Below are positions 8,321 to 15,196 of a stretch of DNA of 54,273 nt, piece by piece. Both the position numbers and the translations under genes were made by a program. The notes under the pieces are model-generated. The model did not search any database. It had not been told where the DNA came from and worked only from the letters and a program-made list of their open reading frames with translations. Source of the stretch: an uncultured Muribaculaceae bacterium (GTDB taxonomy: Bacteria > Bacteroidota > Bacteroidia > Bacteroidales > Muribaculaceae); NCBI GenBank assembly GCA_910576935.1, contig CAJTKG010000016.1:1-54273 (forward strand). The letters run 5' to 3'. Position 1 is the stretch's first letter; each line of letters begins with the position of its first letter.

Positions 8321-11041
8321 ATGAAAACATTCAGATATTATATAAGCGGGGTTGCGGCAGCCATGATGCTCGCCGTCGCCCTACCCGCATGTCAGGACGA
8401 TGTCGACGCCCCCAAGGTCGACGTGCCTGTGGCTTCAATGCAGGCCAACACCTCAATTCTCGAGCTGAAGACCCTCTTTTGGGACGACGCAACCAACTAT
8501 GCCGTCACCGTCCCCGCCCGCGAAGACGGCACTCACTATATCATCAAGGGCCGCGTCGTCTCGACCGACGAAGAGAGCAACATCTACAAGAGCCTCGTCA
8601 TTCAGGACGAGACCGCAGCGATGGCCTTCTCTATCAACTCATATAACCTCTACCTCAAATATCGTCGCGGCCAGGAAATTGTCGTCGACGCCACCGGTCT
8701 CGATATAGGCAAATATAACGGTCTCCAGCAGATAGGCATGCGCGAGTTCTACGAACAAGGCAACGCCTGGGAAGTATCGTTCATGTCGCCAAGCCTCTTC
8801 GACTCTCACGTCGAGCTAAACGGCCTGCCTGAAGTAGAGAAGATCGACACCCTCGTCATCAACAGCTTCGACGAACTCCCCACGGGTCCCGAAGGGCTGC
8901 GCTCGACCCAGAGCCGCATCGTGCGCTTCAACAACGTCGAGTTTCAGAACGGCGGCGTCGAACAGTTCTCGACCTATCAGTCAAGCGGTGTCAACCAGAA
9001 CATCGTCGACGTCAACGGCTCGTCGCTTCCTGTGCGCACAAGCGGTTATTCGACATTCTGGAGCAAGACACTCCCCACCGGTCGCGGTGACGTCGTCGCC
9101 ATATGCAGCTACTACGGCACTACCGGCTGGCAGCTGATGCTCAACGGCTACAACGGCTGTATGAACTTCGGCAATCCCACTGTCGCCCCCGGCACTGAAG
9201 ACAATCCCTACACCGTCGACCAAGTCGTCGCTTTCGAACAAGCCGAGAAACCCGCCCGCGGTTGGGTCACCGGATATATTGTCGGCACAGTAGCTCCCGG
9301 AATAGAAGAAGCTTACCCTATTAAAGACAACAACGATATAGAATGGACCGGTACTCCATCTTTGCCTGAGCTCGATTATACTTTAGTCATCGGTGCGACA
9401 GCAGATACCAAAGACCTTGCCAACTGTCTCGTAATTGTATTACCGAGGGGGTCAGACCTGCAAAAATATGGAAATCTTGCAAATAATTCAGATAATTACC
9501 AAAAACAGATATGGGTCAACGGCACCTTTGAAAAGGTTTATGGCACATATGGCGTTGCCAACAACCGTGGCACAGCCTCTGAATTCAAGATCGAAGGCCT
9601 GACAATCGAAGACCCATCGAAACCCGGCGACGGCACAGAAGCCGCCCCCTATAATGTCACTCAGGTAATCGGCGGAGCCACCGGCACCGACGCCTGGGTC
9701 AAAGGATACATCGTCGGGTGGGTCGACGGCAAGACACTCGCCGACGGCGCCAGATTCAACGCCACGGCTACATCGACATCAAATGTACTTATCGCCGACA
9801 ATCCCGAGGTTACAGACGTCAACAAGTGTGTCCCGGTACAGCTCCCCGCAGGCAGCGTACGCAACGCCATAAACCTCCAGAACAACCCGGGCAACTACAA
9901 AAAAGAAGTCTCGCTCAAAGGCAGCCTCGAGAAATACTTCGGCGTCGCCGGACTCAAGACTGTCACTGACTATAAACTCGACGGCGGCTCGGTAACACCT
10001 CCGTCACCCGTCGACCCCGTCACATCGATCGACGAGAATTTCGACGCAAGCCTCAACATGCCCGCCGGATGGTCACAGGTTCAGATAGCAGGCAACAAAG
10101 ACTTCTATGTTCGTGAGTTCAGCGGCAACAATTATGTTTCAGTATCAGGCTACCAGGGCAATCCTCCCTTCGACCAATGGTTGCTCACACCACCTGTCGA
10201 CCTGTCGAAAGTAAGCGACAAAACCCTGTCGTTCAGAACTCAGGTCAACGGCTACGGCTCGACAACCACACTGTTTGAAGTCTATGTGCTGACATCGGCC
10301 GATGTCGCAACAGCCAACAAGACAAAACTCAACCCGGCACTGCCGACTGCTCCCTCATCGGGCTATTCAGAGTGGGTCAACTCGGGCAACATAAATCTTG
10401 CTGACTTCAGTGGCATCGTCTACATCGGCTTCCGCTACTATGCAACACAGGATGCCAACTATGCCACATGGGGTCTCGACGACGTCAAACTCGGTGTCTC
10501 CGGCGGCGACACTCCGACTCCACCAACCCCGGCAGGCGACTATAAAGGCGATTTCAACAGTTTCAACGGCGGCGCTCCCAAGGCAAGCCCTTACGGCACA
10601 TATACGAACGCCACCGGCTGGACCGCCGACAACTCTATCATACTCGGCGGTAACTCGAGCGGCACTGACGCCAATCCCAAATTTGCTTTCATCGGCGACG
10701 ACAAAACCCTTGCCGTGTGCCTCAACGGCCGCACCGACAAAGTAGGCCGCATCACATCGCCGACACTCACCGGCGGCTGTGGCAAGCTCACATTCAACTA
10801 CGGCTTCGCCTACTCTGACAGCAAATGTTCGTTCACCGTCAAAGTATCACAGGGTGGCGCCGTCGTCAAAGAGCAGACAGTCACCGTCGACCCGATAGAG
10901 AAACTCAAAGCCTATGACTTCTCTCTCGACGTCAACATCAGCGGTGATTTCACCATCGAGATTGTCAACGATTGCCTGTCTGCGGCCAACAACAAAAACA
11001 CCGACCGCGTAGCCATCTGGAATCTCACCTGGAGCAACTGA
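8321..11041 (+). CDS. Larger paralogous surface lipoprotein with two OB-fold-like domains
   Basis: 906 residues. The signal peptide has lipobox LPAC (Cys24). Apparent order: DUF5689-like (about 40-285: IIKGRVVSTDEESNIY, LQQIGMREFYEQG), a first DUF6359-like OB domain (about 293-430: RGWVTGYIVG), a second OB domain (about 436-560: GGATGTDAWVKGYIVGWVDG) very close to that of the preceding gene, a choice-of-anchor J-like jelly roll (about 570-735), a Thr/Pro linker, and a further beta-rich C-terminal domain (about 755-906). The first OB domain is encoded by distinctly AT-richer DNA (about 9300-9590), unlike the rest of the gene. It is the last gene of the operon, followed by a strong terminator at 11066. 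Probable extracellular ligand-binding partner of the receptor; substrate unknown. Confidence 0.8.
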   Translation: MKTFRYYISGVAAAMMLAVALPACQDDVDAPKVDVPVASMQANTSILELKTLFWDDATNYAVTVPAREDGTHYIIKGRVVSTDEESNIYKSLVIQDETAAMAFSINSYNLYLKYRRGQEIVVDATGLDIGKYNGLQQIGMREFYEQGNAWEVSFMSPSLFDSHVELNGLPEVEKIDTLVINSFDELPTGPEGLRSTQSRIVRFNNVEFQNGGVEQFSTYQSSGVNQNIVDVNGSSLPVRTSGYSTFWSKTLPTGRGDVVAICSYYGTTGWQLMLNGYNGCMNFGNPTVAPGTEDNPYTVDQVVAFEQAEKPARGWVTGYIVGTVAPGIEEAYPIKDNNDIEWTGTPSLPELDYTLVIGATADTKDLANCLVIVLPRGSDLQKYGNLANNSDNYQKQIWVNGTFEKVYGTYGVANNRGTASEFKIEGLTIEDPSKPGDGTEAAPYNVTQVIGGATGTDAWVKGYIVGWVDGKTLADGARFNATATSTSNVLIADNPEVTDVNKCVPVQLPAGSVRNAINLQNNPGNYKKEVSLKGSLEKYFGVAGLKTVTDYKLDGGSVTPPSPVDPVTSIDENFDASLNMPAGWSQVQIAGNKDFYVREFSGNNYVSVSGYQGNPPFDQWLLTPPVDLSKVSDKTLSFRTQVNGYGSTTTLFEVYVLTSADVATANKTKLNPALPTAPSSGYSEWVNSGNINLADFSGIVYIGFRYYATQDANYATWGLDDVKLGVSGGDTPTPPTPAGDYKGDFNSFNGGAPKASPYGTYTNATGWTADNSIILGGNSSGTDANPKFAFIGDDKTLAVCLNGRTDKVGRITSPTLTGGCGKLTFNYGFAYSDSKCSFTVKVSQGGAVVKEQTVTVDPIEKLKAYDFSLDVNISGDFTIEIVNDCLSAANNKNTDRVAIWNLTWSN

Positions 11042-11065
11042 CCCAACCCCTAAACCCAATACCCC

Positions 11066-11095
11066 AAGGGCGCGACAACCATCGCGCCCTTTTTC
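11066..11095 (+). terminator. Intrinsic terminator of the receptor/lipoprotein operon
   Basis: A perfect 10-bp stem AAGGGCGCGA / TCGCGCCCTT (11066-11075 with 11082-11091) with a 6-base loop is followed by TTTCTTT. It lies 25 bases after the lipoprotein stop. Confidence 0.9.
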
Positions 11096-11115
11096 TTTGA
11101 CCACAGCACTTTTTT

Positions 11116-11130
11116 AATGCACAAAGCATA
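11116..11130. repeat. 15-bp direct repeat, left copy
   Basis: AATGCACAAAGCATA occurs here and again at 12107-12121, bracketing the gene at 11250-12032 and its promoter hairpin. Both copies are followed by related AT-rich text containing CACAATT. Such a pair could be a target-site duplication or two copies of a short intergenic element. Confidence 0.6.
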
Positions 11131-11183
11131 TCGCACAATTTATTGTACTTGCTGAGCTACGGTGAGCCATTTTTTTGTAACAA

Positions 11184-11208
11184 CGATGTCAATGTGCGTC
11201 TGACATCG
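11184..11208. other. Hairpin downstream of the unknown minus-strand gene
   Basis: CGATGTCA (11184-11191) and TGACATCG (11201-11208) form a perfect 8-bp stem with a 9-base loop, 42 bases past the stop of the minus-strand gene. There is no T-run on the minus strand, so termination is uncertain. The rest of the 11042-11249 gap holds the operon terminator and one direct repeat. Confidence 0.4.
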
Positions 11209-11249
11209 ATTCGGTCGGTTTAGACGCGCGGGGATGTCTGCCGCAGTAG

Positions 11250-12032
11250 CTATATCGGAGTGAGTTTGAGGGGGATGAGGATGGGGAGTAGCGCGTAATT
11301 GCTTGATTTTATTGTGTTTTTGGCCGATGGCCGGGAGGCCATCGCTCCATACGCCGTAGCTCCGTGCGCCTTGGATTCGGACGATGGCCGGGAGGCCATC
11401 GCCCCATATCGCCTCGGTCCGGGCGCCGTGGATTCAGACGATGGCCTCCCGGACATCGCCCCATACGCCTTGGATTCGGACGGTGGGTGGGGCGAGAATG
11501 AGGGGTCGGTGTATTCTTTGAGGCCGGGCCAGCAGTGGAGGTGGGGGATGTCGGCGCGGGCGTGGAGGATCAAAAGGCTGTTGGGGTTGCTCGATATGAC
11601 GGGGAAGACGGCGGTGGCGACGCGGCGGAAGTCGTTGTTTTTCCTTGCGGGGCTGCACACGCCGTAGTCCTGAATGTCGAAGAGGAGGGCTGTGTCATAG
11701 GTCAAACCGCGGATGTTCTCGGGCCGGTGACCTGTGGCGGCGTAGGTCTGTGCGTCGGGGGTCTTTAAGCGCCTGGCGATGTAGACTGACATCTCTTTGC
11801 TCTGTGTCATGATGAGGATGTCACTGGTCGGATTGTAGCACTTGCGGAGGTATTCGACGTAGGCGCAGAGGATGCCGCGGGTGTCGACTCCGGGCGGGTC
11901 GACGACGAGCAAGCGCCGTTCAAGGCGGCGGACGCGCATTTTCTCGAGCGGGGCGATGACGGCGGCTTCGGCGCGGGTGAGGTTGCGGCCGAGGTAGCGG
12001 CGGAAGTGGTATGTGTAGACCGTGTTTTTCAT
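11250..12032 (-). CDS. Unknown protein: degenerate terminase/helicase-like ATPase core with a repeat-derived tail
   Basis: 260 residues from ATG 12032 (MKNTVYTYHFRRY). The promoter element at 12041-12048 excludes the upstream ATG at 12134. The core (1-175) faintly resembles a large-terminase ATPase: RRLLVVDPPGVDTRG where a Walker A would sit but without GKT/S, then ILIMTQSKEMSVYIARRL, LLFDIQDYG at the Walker B position, and SLLILHARA at the motif III position. With no P-loop Lys it is unlikely to hydrolyse ATP. The last 75 residues repeat (GAMASRPSSESKA) because they are encoded by the palindromic repeats at 11326-11481, suggesting repeat insertion into the 3' end. The function is unknown; the protein may be decaying. 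Confidence 0.55.
   Translation of the reverse strand: MKNTVYTYHFRRYLGRNLTRAEAAVIAPLEKMRVRRLERRLLVVDPPGVDTRGILCAYVEYLRKCYNPTSDILIMTQSKEMSVYIARRLKTPDAQTYAATGHRPENIRGLTYDTALLFDIQDYGVCSPARKNNDFRRVATAVFPVISSNPNSLLILHARADIPHLHCWPGLKEYTDPSFSPHPPSESKAYGAMSGRPSSESTAPGPRRYGAMASRPSSESKAHGATAYGAMASRPSAKNTIKSSNYALLPILIPLKLTPI
11326..11481. repeat. Three tandem palindromic repeat units (REP-like)
   Basis: Units lie at 11326-11382 (57 bp), 11383-11439 (57 bp) and 11440-11481 (42 bp, lacking 15 internal bases). Each starts GATGGCC, and in the first two GATGGCCGGGAGGCCATC folds into a hairpin. The stem is followed by conserved text CGCYCCATA..., CGCC, then TGGATTCRGAC. Two related units with different stem sequences lie at 12202-12290. 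The repeats fall inside the end of the minus-strand reading frame. Confidence 0.8.
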
Positions 12033-12040
12033 CTCCGATG

Positions 12041-12048
12041 CAAAGATA
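12041..12048 (-). promoter_or_regulatory. -7 promoter element of the unknown gene
   Basis: On the minus strand this reads TATCTTTG, a match to TAnnTTTG. It ends only 8 bases before the ATG at 12032, so the mRNA would be almost leaderless. No TTTG is present at the usual -33 position; the arm of the 18-bp hairpin begins there instead. Confidence 0.6.
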
Positions 12049-12066
12049 AGGCCTCGCAGGGTCGAG

Positions 12067-12108
12067 TTTATACCTAAAATTGCACTCTCGTGCAATTTTA
12101 GGTATAAA
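12067..12108. promoter_or_regulatory. Perfect 18-bp inverted repeat upstream of the unknown gene
   Basis: TTTATACCTAAAATTGCA (12067-12084) and its exact reverse complement (12091-12108) are separated by 6 bases. The structure occupies the -33 region and upstream of the promoter at 12041-12048. It may be an operator, a cruciform, a terminator for upstream transcription or the end of a small mobile element. The right arm overlaps the second copy of the 15-bp direct repeat by two bases. Confidence 0.8.
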
Positions 12109-12121
12109 TGCACAAAGCATA
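12107..12121. repeat. 15-bp direct repeat, right copy
   Basis: Exact second copy of AATGCACAAAGCATA (first at 11116-11130), in the same orientation 991 bases away and adjoining the 18-bp inverted repeat. Confidence 0.6.
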
Positions 12122-12201
12122 ATGCATAATTCACAATTTTTGGTGTAAAAATTGGTCTAATTAGGCAGATTAGTCAACTTATAGTCAAACCATTAATGGT
12201 T

Positions 12202-12290
12202 GATGCAAGGGTTAAAACCCTTGCTCCATGCGCCATGGGTTCATGACGATGCTCGGGAGAGCGTCGCCCCATAGCGTCGTGGATTAGCTC
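12202..12290. repeat. Two further palindromic repeat units with different stems
   Basis: Unit 12202-12247 begins GATG, folds GCAAGGGTTAAAACCCTTGC into a stem, then reads TCCATGCGCC, TGGGTTC and GAC. Unit 12248-12290 begins GATG, folds GCTCGGGAGAGC, then reads GTCGCCCCATA and GTGGATT. The conserved flanks match the 11326-11481 cluster while the stems differ yet still pair. Together with the hairpins this accounts for most of the gene-free 12033-12420 interval. Confidence 0.7.
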
Positions 12291-12363
12291 GGGCAATGGA
12301 GCGTGGGAGCAAAATGACGAGTAGAGTCCAACCACGGTACAGAGGCGTCTATATATAAACAAT

Positions 12364-12392
12364 CGGCGGCGCCACGATGTGTGGTGCCGCCG
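12364..12392 (-). terminator. Hairpin terminator after the secreted protein gene
   Basis: CGGCGGCGCCAC (12364-12375) pairs with GTGGTGCCGCCG (12381-12392) through a 5-base loop with one G-U pair. On the minus strand it lies 28 bases after the stop at 12421 and is followed by ATTGTTTATA, a weak T-rich tail. Confidence 0.6.
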
Positions 12393-12420
12393 GAGTTATC
12401 GATTAGATATGATAAATGCG

Positions 12421-13911
12421 TTATTGTCTGATGATCACTTTTTCGGCTTTGACTTTGCCGTCGGCATAGGTTGTGCGACGGATACAGAGCCCTTCGGGTT
12501 GGCTAAGACGAGCGCCTGTGAGATTATAATATTCTGTAGCTATGGCTTCGGGGTTGGTGACAGTGATGTCGCCTGCACCGCCGTTCTCAAAATTATAGGT
12601 TATGACTTGGCTGGTGTATTCGTTGCCGTCATACTTATAGACCGACTGAATACCGATGGTTTTGAGTGGTTCGAAGAACAGGGCGAAGTGCCAGTTGTCA
12701 CCGATATACATGATGTCGTCATAATCTTTGCCAAACTGACGGAGTTCGTCGCCGGGGGCAAGTTCGCCGTTAAAGAATAGGCGGTAGTAGAGTTTATCGG
12801 TGTCGAGAGCCTGGCCGTTGATGTCGACAGAGGGTATCATGAAGTCGCCGATGCCCATGCCTTCTATGTCGCTCCACTCCGGCTCGCCCCATTCAGGAGC
12901 TGCCGGAATCGGGTCGAGGGCGGCTATTTCGGTGAGTGTCAGGTTGGCGATGCCGTTACCAAACCAGGGATGGCCTTTGCCTATGTTTATCATCATCTCG
13001 CTGTCTGCTTTCCAGGCATTGTCTGTTTTGGTGAGCGTTACGTTGTCGCGCCATGCATATTTTTTAGCTGTTGGCGTCGATTGGTTTTCTGCACCATAAA
13101 AGAATATGAAATACTCGCTGTAGATGCCCAGATACTGCTCGGAGTCGAATGTTATAGAACCGTCGTCGTTGAGGCTGCCTTTGATCCAAGCCTGAGGCAG
13201 AAGCGTTGACAAACCTTTGATCCAAGCTGTTCGGCCGTCGATACCAAGTTCGACACGTGTTGTAAACGATTCGTTCCATTCGTTGTTGTATGCGGCGGTA
13301 TATGCTGTTGTCGATATGCCGTCGGCAGGTGTCTCGGCTGTCTTGTCCCAGATGGTATAGGTGACATTGACTTCTCCGTAAGACTGGAATGTGCCGTTTT
13401 CTGATGTCAGGCCGATCATGCCGTCGAATTTTGACGGGGTGCCTGTCGCCGGGATAATCTGTGTCAGTTTCGTGCCGTCCCATGTCAATCGCAGTTTTGA
13501 GTTGTCAGGGTCAGGCACGAGTGTCGTTACCGTACCGTTTGCAGTGGCTTTCATCATAGAGGCGTAGAGCGTTTCGCCCTTGGCGTTCTTGGCAACCGGC
13601 TGTGGAAATGCAAACTCGACGATGCCGTCGGTGCCGATAGAGCCTTTTACCCATGAGTCTATGCCGGCATATTCTCTGATTATGTTATGGATATAGATAT
13701 CGTTACCGTTGATTACAATCTTTGTGCGATAGCCGTCATTGTCTGAAAAAGACCCGAAACCGCCCTGCGATATGAGGTATGTGGCGGCGCTTGTGCCGTA
13801 AACCTCAGAGTGGAGTGTGCCGTCGGGTGTCGAAGTGATAATCGCAGGCTCGGCTGCATATGCTACCGATGCGATACATGTTAGGACAGACAGGAGTAAA
13901 TTTTTTTTCAT
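12421..13911 (-). CDS. Secreted protein with a type IX secretion-like C-terminal tail
   Basis: 496 residues from ATG 13911. This start gives a signal peptide (MKKNLLLSVLTCIASVAYAA); the longer frame from 14007 would start upstream of the promoter element at 13953. The body is beta-rich with two WIKG segments (SWVKGSIGTDG, AWIKGSLNDDGSITF). The tail (IATEYYNLTGARLSQPEG, then KAEKVIIRQ) has the YNLTG...G pattern of sorting domains common in this group, which suggests export by the type IX system whose plug protein is encoded at 15831. No catalytic motif is recognised. Confidence 0.7.
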   Translation of the reverse strand: MKKNLLLSVLTCIASVAYAAEPAIITSTPDGTLHSEVYGTSAATYLISQGGFGSFSDNDGYRTKIVINGNDIYIHNIIREYAGIDSWVKGSIGTDGIVEFAFPQPVAKNAKGETLYASMMKATANGTVTTLVPDPDNSKLRLTWDGTKLTQIIPATGTPSKFDGMIGLTSENGTFQSYGEVNVTYTIWDKTAETPADGISTTAYTAAYNNEWNESFTTRVELGIDGRTAWIKGLSTLLPQAWIKGSLNDDGSITFDSEQYLGIYSEYFIFFYGAENQSTPTAKKYAWRDNVTLTKTDNAWKADSEMMINIGKGHPWFGNGIANLTLTEIAALDPIPAAPEWGEPEWSDIEGMGIGDFMIPSVDINGQALDTDKLYYRLFFNGELAPGDELRQFGKDYDDIMYIGDNWHFALFFEPLKTIGIQSVYKYDGNEYTSQVITYNFENGGAGDITVTNPEAIATEYYNLTGARLSQPEGLCIRRTTYADGKVKAEKVIIRQ

Positions 13912-13952
13912 AAGCGAATGTGTAAATGATATGTGAATGAATAGTGTCGCTA

Positions 13953-13960
13953 CAAAGATA
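13953..13960 (-). promoter_or_regulatory. -7 element of the secreted protein gene
   Basis: The minus strand reads TATCTTTG, 41 bases upstream of ATG 13911. No good -33 TTTG is visible at 19-22 bases. Confidence 0.5.
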
Positions 13961-14025
13961 TATAAAAAAATCAATTTAAGCGTCGAATGTTGTTTGAAAT
14001 CGCTCAAACCACATCAAAATGTATA

Positions 14026-14409
14026 TTACAGAACCAGCTCGGCCAGCAGTCGGTCGAAAGTGGCGTCGAGGTCGCGGCAAAGGCCGGAATGGGGACGTGA
14101 TGTCTGTATGCAGGCACTTCTGACTGCGGTCAGCCATCTGAATCGCTCTTCAGTCTCGAGAACGGCGATAGGATTGGATTTATCTCGGGCATTGCCGATT
14201 ATATCAAAGGATGATAGCTGGCGGCTTATGTCATCGCGGTCGACAGCTCCGGCGATGGCTTCGACGCGTTGCCACGCGGGCGATATGGCAACACGCAGCC
14301 AGCGGCGACGTTTACACATCATGATCAGGCCGACGTTGACAAACTCTTCGCGCTCGACACGCGGCAAAAAACGCACGATTGCGTATTCATATAAGTTTTG
14401 ATCTTGCAT
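14026..14409 (-). CDS. DUF3037 family protein
   Basis: 127 residues with the DUF3037 pattern: YEYAIVRFLPRVEREEFVNVGLIMMCKR at the N-terminus, a middle helix-rich part and a C-terminal segment with RFRWLTAVRSACIQTSRPH. The biochemical role is unknown. The gene overlaps the end of the HipA-like kinase gene by 23 bases, so the two are translated together. The same pair co-occurs in many bacteria as far as I recall, which suggests they act as partners. Confidence 0.75.
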   Translation of the reverse strand: MQDQNLYEYAIVRFLPRVEREEFVNVGLIMMCKRRRWLRVAISPAWQRVEAIAGAVDRDDISRQLSSFDIIGNARDKSNPIAVLETEERFRWLTAVRSACIQTSRPHSGLCRDLDATFDRLLAELVL

Positions 14410-15196
14410 CTATGGCCTGTTTTAGAAATATGTGAGAATTGTCGCGTCGGGTCTTCAGGAAGTTGCGATAGACTTCGCGAGCCTCGGCGTCATTGTGGCC
14501 GACTTCGTCATATACGAGCCATTCGGCCGGTATGTTGTCGACGATGCAGTCGATGACGCCATCGGTCAATAGTCGCCGCATTTCGGAGTCGGTTTCTTCG
14601 AGGTGCGTGGCATAGCGCAGCAAAGCGTGGTCTCTGATATAGGCAAACGGCGTCAGAGGCGCTTTATCGAGATCGCGCCATGAGTGGTGGAAGTAGAGTG
14701 TGGCGCCGTGGTCGATGAGCCATAGCTCGCGGTTCCAGACGAGCATGTTGGTGTTGCGTGTCGTGCGGTCTACGTTTGTCAGATAGGCGTCAATCCATAC
14801 TATGCGTGAAGCCGCCATTGGGTCGACATCGTTGACGACGGGGTCGAAGGTCAACGCTCCCGAGAGGAAATGCAGCCCGATGTTGAGTCCGATGCTGGCT
14901 TTTAGCAGGTCTTGTATCTCTTCGTCGCCCTCGGTGCGACCGAAGTCTTCGCCTACAGTAAGGAAGACGAGCTCCGGCACACGCAAGCCGGCGGCGCGGG
15001 CGATCTCGCCTCCGATCAGCTCGGCGACAAGGGCTTTTGTGCCGTGTCCGGCACCGCGGAATTTGACGACATATTTGAAGTCGTCGTCAGCCTCGGCGAG
15101 GGCGGGAAGCGAGCCTCCCTCGCGCAGCGGTGTGATGTAGCGCGTCACTGTCTGAGACCTGATGAGCGCGCTGCTGTCAGGTTTAGCGTCAGTCAT
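14387..15196 (-). CDS. HipA-like kinase family protein
   Basis: 269 residues from ATG 15196, overlapping the DUF3109 stop by 8 bases; ATG 15208 is equally possible. The N-lobe has YVVKFRGAGHGTKALVAELIGGEIA, where the Lys and Glu fit nucleotide binding. The catalytic segment reads DRTTRNTNMLVWNRELWLIDHG, resembling HxDRHxxN...DFG-like motifs of HipA kinases. There is no HipB antitoxin gene and no N-terminal HipA subdomain, so this is the stand-alone HipA-like family that pairs with DUF3037, not a classical toxin. The substrate is unknown. It is sometimes mislabelled an aminotransferase. Confidence 0.72.
   Translation of the reverse strand: MTDAKPDSSALIRSQTVTRYITPLREGGSLPALAEADDDFKYVVKFRGAGHGTKALVAELIGGEIARAAGLRVPELVFLTVGEDFGRTEGDEEIQDLLKASIGLNIGLHFLSGALTFDPVVNDVDPMAASRIVWIDAYLTNVDRTTRNTNMLVWNRELWLIDHGATLYFHHSWRDLDKAPLTPFAYIRDHALLRYATHLEETDSEMRRLLTDGVIDCIVDNIPAEWLVYDEVGHNDAEAREVYRNFLKTRRDNSHIFLKQAIDARSKLI

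Noticed and set aside
11326..11481. CRISPR array
   Set aside because: Repeat units are directly adjacent with no spacers of constant size, the palindrome changes between copies, and no cas gene is nearby.
11042..12420. Replication origin
   Set aside because: The composition switch would fit, but no DnaA boxes, no AT-rich unwinding cluster with repeats and no dnaA/dnaN/gyrB neighbours are seen; kept only as a low-confidence finding on skew.
14387..15196. HipAB toxin-antitoxin system
   Set aside because: No HipB-like DNA-binding gene and no N-terminal HipA subdomain; the gene belongs to the stand-alone HipA-like family paired with DUF3037.
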